The notes beneath the pieces were generated by a model. It did not search any database, was not told the DNA's origin, and was given only the letters and a program-made list of their open reading frames with translations. From Solwaraspora sp. WMMD792 (GTDB lineage Bacteria; Actinomycetota; Actinomycetes; Mycobacteriales; Micromonosporaceae): 64,000 bases of DNA. Numbering within the stretch: position 1 is the first letter of the stretch; the number at the start of each line of letters is the position of its first letter. Shown here one piece after another: positions 8,746 through 17,188 of this stretch. The DNA is taken from assembly GCF_029626105.1 (NCBI RefSeq), contig NZ_JARUBH010000009.1, forward strand, positions 2,728,001 to 2,792,000, written 5' to 3'. The position numbers and the translations under genes were made by a program.

Positions 8746-9720
8746 CTACTGCTGCTGGATGAGGCGGTCGAAGTCCGGCTGCTCGTCCAGTACGCCGTAC
8801 TCGCCGGCGAGCGTCGCGAGCGTCTCCAGGCTCGCCCGGTCCAGCTCCCAGCCGAACTCCGGCAGCCGGACCGAATCGGCGACCGCCTCGGGGAGCTCGA
8901 GGTTGTCCTTGATCGCCTGCCGGACGTCCGCCTCGTTGGCGGGGTCCTGCGCCCACTCGAGCGTCTCCTGCATCGCCGCCGAGAAGTCGGCGATCAGCTC
9001 GGCGTCGGACTCGAGGCTGTCCGCGAGGGTGATCGTGGTCAGGGTCGCCAGCCCGGGGATGACCGCCTGGTAGGGCTCGACGACGACGGCATCGCCGCGC
9101 TCGCGCAGCTGGGTGACGAACGGCTCCGGCACCCACGCCGCCTCGATGTTGCCGGCTTCGAGCTGGGCCGGGACGTCGGGGAAGGCGACCTCGACGAACT
9201 CGATCGTCGTCGGGTCGCCCCCGTCCTGCTCCACCGCCGCCATGATCGTCACGTCGCCGGCCGCGCCGAGGCTGTTCACCGCGACCCGACGCCCGGCGAG
9301 TTCGGCGGGACGGGTGATGCCGGACGCCGCGGACGCCACCACGGCGTTGATGTCGTCGCCCTCCGCGTAGGAGGACGCGTAGTTGCCGATGAGCACGACG
9401 CCGAGGTCCTGCAGGTCGGCGCGGAACGGGCCGAACGGCTGGCCGATGGCGAAATCGATGTCCCCGTTGATCAGGGCGGGGATCGCCTGGGCGCCGCCCT
9501 GCGCGGGCAGCACCTCTACCTCGATCCCCCGCTCGGCGAAGATGCCGGCTTCGATGCCGCCCCACAGCGCGGCGGTTTCCGTGATCGGCAGCGCCGCGAC
9601 CCGGACCTGACGCAGCTCGCCGTCCGTCTGGTCGTCGGTCGGGGTCGCGTCCGAGTCGGTGCAAGCGGTAAGGGCGAACGCCATGGCGGCGATCAGCCCG
9701 AAGGTAAGTGTCTTCTTCAC
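8746..9720 (-). CDS. ABC transporter substrate-binding lipoprotein (NMT1/SsuA-like)
   Basis: 324 residues. Signal sequence MKKTLTFGLIAAMAFALTAC with a lipobox (LTAC), so it is an anchored lipoprotein. The fold looks like periplasmic-binding type II of the NMT1/THI5 or SsuA group: ALPITETAALWGGIEAGIFA at the start and INGDIDFAIGQPFGPFRADL in the middle. It captures the substrate for the adjacent importer. The ligand cannot be read from sequence; the neighbouring genes suggest an aromatic carboxylate or similar acid. Start is GTG at 9720 with GGAAGG about 9 bp upstream. It is the first gene of the operon. Confidence 0.87.
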   Translation of the reverse strand: MKKTLTFGLIAAMAFALTACTDSDATPTDDQTDGELRQVRVAALPITETAALWGGIEAGIFAERGIEVEVLPAQGGAQAIPALINGDIDFAIGQPFGPFRADLQDLGVVLIGNYASSYAEGDDINAVVASAASGITRPAELAGRRVAVNSLGAAGDVTIMAAVEQDGGDPTTIEFVEVAFPDVPAQLEAGNIEAAWVPEPFVTQLRERGDAVVVEPYQAVIPGLATLTTITLADSLESDAELIADFSAAMQETLEWAQDPANEADVRQAIKDNLELPEAVADSVRLPEFGWELDRASLETLATLAGEYGVLDEQPDFDRLIQQQ

Positions 9721-9919
9721 TGACGAGGCCTTCCGGGACGGAGGTCGTGGGGTGCGTCAATCCCGGCAGTAGGCCCACCCCGCGCAAATACGTATCGATG
9801 TGAGCGGAGTCACCCTGCCGTGGTGGCCATGCTCGACTACGAGGCCGCCAGATGTCAACAAATTCTGACGACCGTCACGGAAAAGTTGAATATCGCTGCC
9901 TGGCCGGTCGCGCCACGCG

Positions 9920-9954
9920 GCCGCGCCGGACCGGGATTCCCGGTCCGGCGCGGC
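9920..9954 (-). terminator. Strong hairpin terminator after the PA14/DUF1080 gene
   Basis: A perfect 16-bp GC-rich stem (9920-9935 with 9939-9954) and a 3-nt ATT loop lie just beyond the stop of the large secreted protein gene. No U-tract follows, as is common in high-GC actinomycetes. Confidence 0.75.
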
Positions 9955-9967
9955 TGTCGTACTTGGG

Positions 9968-12958
9968 TCAGCTCAGCGGCTCGACCCAGATGTTGCGGTA
10001 CTGCACGGCGTTCTGGTGGTCCTGCAGCCGGATGGACCCGGTCGCCGGCCCCTCGGGGATGTTGCCGCCGGTCGGGCCGGTGATGGCGACGTCGTCGTGC
10101 ACGGTCACACCGTTCCAGACCAGGGTAACCCGGGCGTCGGAGGTCTTCTCACCGGCGCTGTCGTAGCGGGCCGCACGGTAGGTGATGTCGTACGTCTGCC
10201 ACGTCTCCGGTGGCCTCGCGGCGTTGACGTCCGGCGGCTTCTGCAGGTAGATGGCACCCGCCTCGTTGTTGTCGAGGGTCGGGTCCCCGTACGAGTCGAG
10301 GATCTGGATCTCGTAGCGTTCCTGCAGGTAGACGCCGCTGTTGCCACGGTTCTGCCCGGTGACCTCCGGCGGCAACTGCGGCACCTTGAACTCGACGTGC
10401 AGCCGGAAGTCGCCGAACGCCTGCCGGGTACGCAGGTCGCCGCAGCAGACCTCCATCGCCCCGTCACCGACCAGTGGCCAGCTCGCCGACCGACCGTCGG
10501 TGTGCTGCCACTCGGACAGGTTACCGCCGTCGAACAACACGATCCGTTCACCAGGCTTGCGGACGGTGATCAGATCCAGGTTGACGTGACCGGTGTCGGT
10601 CGCGTCCACCCGGTACTGGATCGCGTTGGTGCCCCGACGCAGGGTGAGCAGTTCCGTCTTGGTGGCCCACTCCTTCCAGGTGACGGTGGTCGGCAGGACG
10701 GTCTGCCGGACCTTCTCGCCGTTCACGTAGATGCTGACCGTCTTGTCGCCCTGGAACGGGTTCGGGCCGTTGCTGTAACGCAGCCCCACCTCGTACTCGC
10801 CGTTGCGCTTGACCTCGACGTGCACGGTGTTGGCGGCGTTCAACTCGCCGAACCCGGCCACGAAGCCGACACCCGAGTGGCCGGCGTGCTCGGTGTCGTA
10901 CCGGGCACTGCCCTGCTGGTAGCCCTCCTCGGCCTCGTAGAAGATCCGGTCCGGCTGGGCACCCGGAATGGCGTTGAGCGTGTACCAGGCCTCGGTGCTC
11001 CACAGCTCCTCACCGTTGGAGGCGGTGAACGAGCGGGGCGAGCGCAGGTGCACCACCCGGCCCTGCTGCAGGCCGTCGACCATCACTCGGACCGTCCGGC
11101 GGTCGTTGGAGACGATGACCTCGCGCACGCTCAGCGTCTCCTCGTCGACCTTCGGTCCGCCGTACGTGGGGACCGGCGCGTAGCGCCACTGCTTGATCTG
11201 GTAACGCTCGGCGATGTCCTGGATCGTGTCGGTGGACAGCGGCCGGGTGTATTCGATCTTGAAGCCGTTCGGGGTGGCGCTCATCGACTTCATGTCGAAC
11301 GTCCGGTTGCCGTTCGGGGTCAGCTTCTGCAGCCCGTACCGCAACTTGCCGGCCTGACCCCAGTTGCCGTCGGCACCGAGCCCACCCACGTAGATCGACC
11401 CGTCCGGGCCGATCGAGACCTCGTTGACGCCGGCCTCCAGCCCCTGGGTGTGCCGGAACACCGCGCCCTGGTAGTCGCCGTGCACCTCCTCCAGGTACGC
11501 GCGCTGCAGCCCACCGTAGGTGACGTCACCGATCAGGAACTGGTCCCGGTACGGACCCTTCTTGATCCGCACCGGAGTGCTCGGCGAGTTGGCGATCTCG
11601 TTCTGCGGCAGCCAGAGCGCCGGCTGACTGACCGGGTTGGCGTCGAACGGCCCGTCCGGGTTGGTGTAGTGGTTGAAGAACCGGTCCTGCTCGATGTGCA
11701 CCAGCTTGGAGGCGGGCAGCCAGCCACCCTGGTTGTCGGTGACGAAGAGCTCTTGGTCCCGACCCCAGCCGATGCCGTTCGGGGTCCGCAGACCACCGGC
11801 GATGTAGCTGACCTCGCCGGTGCGCCGGTTCACCTTGATGCTGGTGCCCCGGTTGCCGATCGGCTGCGGGTCGGTGGTGGCGCCGCCGTAGTCGATCGCC
11901 ACCGAGAGGTTGAGGTAGAAGTGTCCGCCCCGGTAGAGCAGGCCGAAGGCGAACTCGTGGAAGTTGCCCCCGTACGGCCACCTGGCCACCGTCCGGTACT
12001 CGTCGGCGACCTCGTCACCGTCGGTGTCGCGCAGCTCGGTGAGTTCGTGCTTCTGCGAGACGTAGATGGTGCCGTCGACCACCGCCAGGCCCATCGGCTC
12101 CCGCAGGCCGCTGGCGACCTTCTTGTACGTCACCTGCTCGGCGCTGGTCGTCCCGGTGACGTTCTCGACGATGTAGACCTCGCCGAGAATCTCCTCACTG
12201 CCGCCCCAGGTGGCGATGACCAGCCGACCGTCCTCGGTCCAGTCCATCCCCGAGACCTGCGGTTCGAACCCGTCCGGCCGCAGGTCGGTCAGGGTGTAGT
12301 CGGGGTGCACCGCGTCCAGCGGAAGCCCGTCGCCCGGGGTGTCGGTAACACCCTGGCACGCCTTGCGGCCGGGCGCGGTCACCCGGACCACTCCGGCGTC
12401 GGTGCTCAGTACGGAGTTGGGCACGACGGCGAACTCCTCGGCGCCCGGCGGCTGCCAGGACAGTGTGAGCTCCTGCCCACCGCCGGCCTCGAAGTACTCG
12501 ATCCGCAACGCGTGGTAACCCTCGGTCAGGGTCACCGCACCGTCCATCGGGGTCGCCCCGTGCAGCCCGTCATGGTCGACCACCACCGCGTCGTCGATGT
12601 AGAGACGGGAGCCGTCGTCGCTGACCAGCCGGAACGTGTACGTCCCCGCGGCGGCGACGTGCAGGTTGGCGAGGGCGTGCGTGACGAAGTTGTCCTCCTG
12701 CCCGAAGTCGTCCGCCGTGGACCAGTCGACGACCGGCATCAACTTGTCGACGTTCGGGGTCTGTCCGGGCTTGAGGGTGCAGATCTCGGTCAGCGGTACG
12801 CCGACATCGTAGGTACGCAGGGTGACACCCGGCTCCTGCGGCGGCAGGTCGGCGATCTGGGCGGCGGCCGGTGACGCCCCGACAGCGGTCAGTGAAGCGA
12901 GCATGGCGGTGACGACGACTATGGCCGGGCCACGCGTTCTTGGCGGGCGTGGAGACAT
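9968..12958 (-). CDS. Secreted PA14 / sorbosone-dehydrogenase-like propeller / CBM / DUF1080 protein
   Basis: About 996 residues from the ATG at 12958, where the signal peptide starts and GGGGGAGGA abuts the codon; an in-frame ATG at 13003 is an alternative. Signal peptide to about residue 34; PA14 domain about 45-165 (TYTFRLVSDDGSRLYIDDAV); a propeller resembling sorbosone/PQQ sugar dehydrogenases about 195-620 (PNGIGWGRDQELFVTDNQGG); a CBM6/35-like sugar-binding domain about 660-790 (IFYEAEEGYQQG); and a C-terminal DUF1080 domain about 800-996 (3-keto-disaccharide hydrolase fold; NRGNSGVYLQERYEIQILDS). Probably acts on an extracellular polysaccharide or glycoside. It shares architecture with two other proteins at 47,924 and 51,255. 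Confidence 0.8.
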   Translation of the reverse strand: MSPRPPRTRGPAIVVVTAMLASLTAVGASPAAAQIADLPPQEPGVTLRTYDVGVPLTEICTLKPGQTPNVDKLMPVVDWSTADDFGQEDNFVTHALANLHVAAAGTYTFRLVSDDGSRLYIDDAVVVDHDGLHGATPMDGAVTLTEGYHALRIEYFEAGGGQELTLSWQPPGAEEFAVVPNSVLSTDAGVVRVTAPGRKACQGVTDTPGDGLPLDAVHPDYTLTDLRPDGFEPQVSGMDWTEDGRLVIATWGGSEEILGEVYIVENVTGTTSAEQVTYKKVASGLREPMGLAVVDGTIYVSQKHELTELRDTDGDEVADEYRTVARWPYGGNFHEFAFGLLYRGGHFYLNLSVAIDYGGATTDPQPIGNRGTSIKVNRRTGEVSYIAGGLRTPNGIGWGRDQELFVTDNQGGWLPASKLVHIEQDRFFNHYTNPDGPFDANPVSQPALWLPQNEIANSPSTPVRIKKGPYRDQFLIGDVTYGGLQRAYLEEVHGDYQGAVFRHTQGLEAGVNEVSIGPDGSIYVGGLGADGNWGQAGKLRYGLQKLTPNGNRTFDMKSMSATPNGFKIEYTRPLSTDTIQDIAERYQIKQWRYAPVPTYGGPKVDEETLSVREVIVSNDRRTVRVMVDGLQQGRVVHLRSPRSFTASNGEELWSTEAWYTLNAIPGAQPDRIFYEAEEGYQQGSARYDTEHAGHSGVGFVAGFGELNAANTVHVEVKRNGEYEVGLRYSNGPNPFQGDKTVSIYVNGEKVRQTVLPTTVTWKEWATKTELLTLRRGTNAIQYRVDATDTGHVNLDLITVRKPGERIVLFDGGNLSEWQHTDGRSASWPLVGDGAMEVCCGDLRTRQAFGDFRLHVEFKVPQLPPEVTGQNRGNSGVYLQERYEIQILDSYGDPTLDNNEAGAIYLQKPPDVNAARPPETWQTYDITYRAARYDSAGEKTSDARVTLVWNGVTVHDDVAITGPTGGNIPEGPATGSIRLQDHQNAVQYRNIWVEPLS

Positions 12959-13271
12959 TCCTCCCCCTTCGAGGGTGCTGATGAACGCCGCGGTCGCAAC
13001 CATCGCCGAGGGGGTGCCTGCCCGGTGGACGAGATGATCTCGAAGCACGGCTGCGGCACATCATGAGTCACATTCGCTGAAGTAGCAAGATCTTCTGAGC
13101 GATCAAGTCAAACTTTTGCTCATCACAGACGAAAGATTCCCCCGCAGGGGCGGTCGATGTCCGTCGGAGGACTGGCTGTCAAGACGGTTGGCGGACTGTG
13201 CGTCCACCCGGCACACCCGCACGAGACGGTAGAGTCGGCGGGCCAACCTGCGCCCATCAGAAGGAGTGCCG
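12959..13271. promoter_or_regulatory. Divergent promoter region with imperfect inverted repeat
   Basis: No gene is seen here. The segment around 13070-13135 is clearly more AT-rich than its flanks. It includes an imperfect inverted repeat at 13097-13121: outer arms GAGC/GCTC and inner arms AAGT-CAA-ACTT. It probably carries promoters for the large secreted protein (leftward) and the spermidine-synthase-like gene (rightward). The operator role is inferred. Confidence 0.4.
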
Positions 13272-14024
13272 ATGGCCGCGCGTTTCGAGGAACTTGACTG
13301 GCGGCAGACCCCGATGGGCGAGATCAGCCTCCGGCGGCGGCGGGACCCGGTCGTGAACCGCGAGGTGTACGAGGTCAAACTGGGCGACGAGTACCTGATG
13401 TCGAGCCTGTTCACCGTCGCCGAGATCGAACTGGCCCGGCTCGCCCTGGCCGAGCTGTCCCGCGAAGACCTCGACGTCGTCGTCGGCGGGCTCGGCCTCG
13501 GCTACACCGCCCACGCCGTACTGCGGGATCGTCGGGTCCGGTCGATGATCGTCGTCGAAGCGCTGGCCGACGTCATCGGGTGGCACCAACGCGGTCTGGT
13601 GCCGGGTGGAGAGGCGCTGGTCGCGGATCCCCGGTGCCGGTTGGTGGCCGGAGACTTCTTCGCCCTGACCGCCGCGGCCGGCCCCGATCCGGCCGCACCT
13701 GGACGACGGTTCGACGCCGTCCTCGTCGACATCGACCACTCCCCCGGGCATGTCCTGCACCCGTCGCACGCCGCCTTCTACCGGCCGGACGGCCTGCGGC
13801 ACCTGGCCAGCCACCTGCGGCCCGGCGGCGTATTCGCGCTGTGGTCCGACGACCCACCGGAAGCCGGGTTCACCGAAGCGCTCGGCCAGGTGTTCCCGCA
13901 GGTCCGCACCGAGGTGGTCACGTTCCGCAACCCGCTGATCGGCAGCGACTCGGCCAACACCGTGTACCTGGCGCAGACCCAGGCACGGCCGCCGGGCGAA
14001 CCGGGTCAGCCGCCGCCCGGCTGA
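13272..14024 (+). CDS. Spermidine synthase-like methyltransferase-fold protein
   Basis: 250 residues from the ATG at 13272, with AAGGAG 5 bp upstream. The Rossmann core resembles polyamine synthases: the glycine motif VVVGGLGLGYTAHAVL, an acidic strand end (MIVVEALADVIGWHQ), and FDAVLVDIDHSPGHVL as the active-site strand. The usual tetramerisation and catalytic Asp pattern of true spermidine synthases is not clear, so the substrate is uncertain; many actinobacterial proteins of this type have no known role. The gene stands alone and overlaps the convergent XRE gene by 19 bp. Confidence 0.7.
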   Translation: MAARFEELDWRQTPMGEISLRRRRDPVVNREVYEVKLGDEYLMSSLFTVAEIELARLALAELSREDLDVVVGGLGLGYTAHAVLRDRRVRSMIVVEALADVIGWHQRGLVPGGEALVADPRCRLVAGDFFALTAAAGPDPAAPGRRFDAVLVDIDHSPGHVLHPSHAAFYRPDGLRHLASHLRPGGVFALWSDDPPEAGFTEALGQVFPQVRTEVVTFRNPLIGSDSANTVYLAQTQARPPGEPGQPPPG

Positions 14025-14944
14025 GCGGCGATCGGCAGAGCCGCCACCGGAATGCGCAGGTCGCGGACCTGCAGGGCGGTCGGTGTGCCGGTCGGGTCGG
14101 GATGGGCGCACGGGGTCGACGCAGTGGCCAACGCGGCGCGGTCGTCCGCGCTGCTGATCTCGACCGCGACCTCGACGCACCCCTCGAAGGTCCGCAGGAC
14201 GTTGCCGTACACGCTGTACACCTGGCTCGGCACCAGATAGGGATAGTCGAACCGACTGACGGCCCCGTCGGACGGACGCCTGATGGACAGCCGGATGGTG
14301 ACCCCGGTCGGCACCCGCTCCGTGGAGACGAAGAGCGGCCAGGCCGCCTGGCATCGCTGGGAGTAACGCAGGGTGAGGCTGCCGTAGGGCGGCCGGGTCG
14401 GATCCCGGTCGGGAACCTGCACGGTGTGCGTGCTCACCGCGTCGAGGTGGCACTGTTCCTGCTGCGGGTCCGCGCCGTCCGCCGCCGGTGACACGGCGGC
14501 GGAGGTCGCCACGGGTTCCTGCACCGCCCCGCCGAGCCGGTCGAGCACCGCCGTCGGCACCAGGATCACCGCAGCGACGACAGCCGCGATCCCGCCGGTC
14601 GCCGCCAGCGCCCGGCGGGAGACGTGCGGCTCGCGTACGGCGGGCCGGTCGGCTGGTGGCGCGGCACCGTTGATGAGTGCGTCGACCTGGCTCCACCGCT
14701 GCCGCCAGTTGTCCTCGTCGCCGTCACAGGCACGGACGAACGCCAAGGTCAGCTCCAGCGAGGGCAGCCGGGTTCCGGACAGCACACCGGACAGCGCGGT
14801 GTGCGAGTAGTGGGCCTTCTCCGCCATCTTGCGCAACGAGGGCTGCCCGGCGTCGCGTCGAAGCTGTTCCAGATCGGCGACGAAGGCACCGATCGGGCCG
14901 GCGGCGGAACCACGAGTGCCGGCGTGTCCATTTTGATCCGTCAT
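14006..14944 (-). CDS. Membrane-anchored XRE-type helix-turn-helix protein
   Basis: 312 residues from the ATG at 14944, with AGGAG 5 bp upstream. The N-terminal XRE helix-turn-helix (LRRDAGQPSLRKMAEKAHYS, then SGVLSGTRLPSLE) covers about residues 20-80. A single hydrophobic helix (GGIAAVVAAVILVPTAVL) near residue 135 is followed by an extracytoplasmic domain of about 150 residues. This topology (cytoplasmic DNA-binding-like domain, one helix, outside domain) recurs in actinomycetes, but the function is not established. It is divergent from the secreted hydrolase pair at 15,208-16,963. Confidence 0.75.
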   Translation of the reverse strand: MTDQNGHAGTRGSAAGPIGAFVADLEQLRRDAGQPSLRKMAEKAHYSHTALSGVLSGTRLPSLELTLAFVRACDGDEDNWRQRWSQVDALINGAAPPADRPAVREPHVSRRALAATGGIAAVVAAVILVPTAVLDRLGGAVQEPVATSAAVSPAADGADPQQEQCHLDAVSTHTVQVPDRDPTRPPYGSLTLRYSQRCQAAWPLFVSTERVPTGVTIRLSIRRPSDGAVSRFDYPYLVPSQVYSVYGNVLRTFEGCVEVAVEISSADDRAALATASTPCAHPDPTGTPTALQVRDLRIPVAALPIAAQPGGG

Positions 14945-15207
14945 GGCCTCTCCTGAACGCGTAAACCTGGTGTCAACAGCGGTCAAGCCAGTGCTTTACG
15001 AGCAGGTCCACGCCAGTATCAGCCTCGACGCAGCTGCCCGTTGGATAGACGCCAGTGAACAGCGTCTCACAGTCCGTACTGGACCACGTGCGCCTTCGTA
15101 CCCTGACCGGACCGGCGTATCCGGGCGACGGAAGCCGCCTGCGGAGGCGTCCGGCATGGACGCGGTATCGGGTGGACGGGCAGCCCGCTCTACGACAGGA
15201 GGACCGC

Positions 15208-16032
15208 GTGCACCACCGCAAGCAGACTGAACCCGTACCCGCCCGCCGACCGGTGTCCAGAACCCTCCCCCGGATCTTGCGGGGTGTCCTGGCGTCCCTC
15301 GCCGCACTGGTGATGGTCCTGGTCGGAGCCGCCGCACCGGCGATCGCCGGGATCACCGGCTACCGGGTGACCGGCACCGGTGGTGCCGGGCTGATCGTGC
15401 GGACCAGCCCGCACGATGCCTCGGCACCGGCGGTCACCGTCCTCGCCGACGGCACGTATTTCACCGCCGAGTGCGCGGTACGCGGCCGCAACATCTACGG
15501 CAACAATGTCTGGCACCAGATCAGCGCGCCGGTGAACGGCTGGATCAGCGACTACTACACCACCACGCCCGGCTTCAACCAGTACCTGCCGGGCGAGCCG
15601 GAGTGCGGCTCCGGCACCCCGCCGCCGACCGGCACCCGGGAGCAGCGCGCCCTCGCCTGGGCCCGGTCGGTCCTCGGACACACGCACACCAACGGCGACC
15701 TCGGCGACAGCAACCATCCGTGGGACGGCTGGTGCGACAACTTCGTCGGGCACGCGTACGGACGGGCCGCCAGTGGCTACGCCACCGCACTGGTCCACTA
15801 CAACGCGTTGTACCAGCGCGGCCTCATCCACACCACCGGCACACCGCCGCCCGGCGCTCTGGTCTTCTTCGCCGGAGCGCAGATCAACGGCTACGCCGGT
15901 CACGTGATGCTCTCCGAGGGCAACGGCAGTTACATCACCACCGCCCCCACCATCCGGCAGGTCTCGCTCAGTTGGCCCGGTGCGCCGTACCTCGGCTGGT
16001 CGTACGCGGACCCGGAGTGGCCGGGACGTTGA
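15208..16032 (+). CDS. Secreted SH3-domain peptidoglycan hydrolase (NlpC/P60 or CHAP-like)
   Basis: 274 residues from the GTG at 15208, chosen for AGGAGG 5 bp upstream. Signal peptide ends about residue 46 (APAIAG). A bacterial SH3 domain follows (about 48-125; VTGTGGAGLIVRTSPHDASA), then a Cys-peptidase-like domain with Cys in WDGWCDNFVGHAYG and His in YAGHVMLSEG. Such enzymes cleave peptide bonds in cell-wall peptidoglycan. It lies 70 bp before a lysozyme-like gene on the same strand, so the two probably act together on the wall. NlpC/P60 versus CHAP cannot be settled by eye. Confidence 0.8.
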   Translation: MHHRKQTEPVPARRPVSRTLPRILRGVLASLAALVMVLVGAAAPAIAGITGYRVTGTGGAGLIVRTSPHDASAPAVTVLADGTYFTAECAVRGRNIYGNNVWHQISAPVNGWISDYYTTTPGFNQYLPGEPECGSGTPPPTGTREQRALAWARSVLGHTHTNGDLGDSNHPWDGWCDNFVGHAYGRAASGYATALVHYNALYQRGLIHTTGTPPPGALVFFAGAQINGYAGHVMLSEGNGSYITTAPTIRQVSLSWPGAPYLGWSYADPEWPGR

Positions 16033-16102
16033 CCACCGCGTCACCCGACCGCCGCGTCACCCGTCGGAACTCAGTCACCGCTCGTCGTTTCCAGAAAGGA
16101 AC

Positions 16103-16963
16103 ATGATGGATCCCGATCATCTCCCGCCCGCCTCCGCCGGCGGCCGGCGGCGCCGCCCTCGGCTGGCGCTGGGCCTCGCCCTGCTCTCCGTCGTCGGCGC
16201 GGTCGCTCTCGCGGTGCCCGGCACGGCCAGCGCCGCACCGGACAGCGGTGCCGTTGACGGCACCGTCCCGGCCAGCGTCGGCGAGCCGGCCGCCACGCCG
16301 GCACCGGACACCGTCAGCGTCAACGCCGTCGGTATCGACCTGTGCGCCCAGGTGGGGTACGCCGCCGGGTTCCGGGGCAGCCCACTGGTCACCGCGGTCG
16401 CGGTGGCCATGGCGGAGTCCTCGTGCAACCCGTCGGCGGTCGGCAGCAACGGCCCCACCGCCGGATGCCCCTACGGATCACTGGACCGCGGACTCTGGCA
16501 GATCAACAACTGCTACCACCCCACCGTGACCGACACCTGCGCCTACGATGCCCAGTGCAACGCGAACGCCGCGTACAACATCTCCAGCGGTGGCAGCAAC
16601 TGGCAGCCGTGGTCGACCTACAACAGCGGCGTGTACGCCAACCACCTGTCCGCCGCGCAGGCGGCGGTGAACCGGCTCGGCGGCGGCGGCACGCCGGGCG
16701 GCGTGACCGGGACGATCCTGGCCAGCCCGTGGCTCAACGTCCGGGCCGGTCCCAGCACCACGTCCGCCGTCGTCGGATACACCTACTACGGCAGTACGGT
16801 GACCATCTCCTGCTACACCTTCGGTGAGTACGTCGGCGGCGGGTACTGGCCGTCATCGACGTGGGACCGGATCACCGATCCGGCCACCGGTGCCACCGGA
16901 TTCGCCGCGGACACCTGGATCAACACCACCCACGACGTCAAGAGCATGGTGCCGTCCTGCTGA
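16103..16963 (+). CDS. Secreted lysozyme-like transglycosylase with C-terminal SH3 domain
   Basis: 286 residues from the ATG at 16103 (a second ATG follows at once), with AGAAAGGA upstream. Signal peptide about residues 1-47 (ALAVPGTASAAPD). Residues about 70-190 resemble a lysozyme/SLT-type glycosidase: catalytic-type Glu in AVAMAESSCNPSAVGS and the substrate loop SLDRGLWQINNCYHP, with several Cys likely forming disulfides. A C-terminal SH3 domain (ILASPWLNVRAGPSTTSAVV) probably binds the wall. It would cut glycan strands, complementing the upstream peptidase. Confidence 0.82.
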   Translation: MMDPDHLPPASAGGRRRRPRLALGLALLSVVGAVALAVPGTASAAPDSGAVDGTVPASVGEPAATPAPDTVSVNAVGIDLCAQVGYAAGFRGSPLVTAVAVAMAESSCNPSAVGSNGPTAGCPYGSLDRGLWQINNCYHPTVTDTCAYDAQCNANAAYNISSGGSNWQPWSTYNSGVYANHLSAAQAAVNRLGGGGTPGGVTGTILASPWLNVRAGPSTTSAVVGYTYYGSTVTISCYTFGEYVGGGYWPSSTWDRITDPATGATGFAADTWINTTHDVKSMVPSC

Positions 16964-16992
16964 TTCGTCACGTCGGACGGCACCGGTGAGCT

Positions 16993-17036
16993 GGCCGTGT
17001 TGTCCCGTGCCGCCAGCGGCACGGGACAACACGGCC
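16993..17036 (+). terminator. Perfect 21-bp stem-loop terminator
   Basis: Arms 16993-17013 and 17016-17036 are perfect reverse complements with a 2-nt centre. It lies 29 bp after the lysozyme-like gene and separates it from release factor 3. No T-tract follows. Confidence 0.8.
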
Positions 17037-17188
17037 GGCTGCTGGGAGACGCCGAAAGCAGCCCCGCCCGGAACAGGTCACCGCGCGGCAGCGGACTGAA
17101 CCCGCGCCGACCGACAATTCGGCCCCTTACGTTAGAGTCCGGTCGTCGACCTGCCACCACACGGGCGACGAAAGGAGAAGGACGTCAG

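Noticed and set aside
10016-12874. Very long open frame (952 codons) on the + strand opposite the PA14/DUF1080 gene
   Set aside because: It is rich in Arg/Pro/Gly/Val with no domain motifs and mirrors a real gene; a by-product of high GC.
14945-15207. Possible c-di-AMP riboswitch before the wall hydrolase gene
   Set aside because: Such riboswitches often precede actinobacterial wall hydrolases, but I could not find the conserved core sequences.
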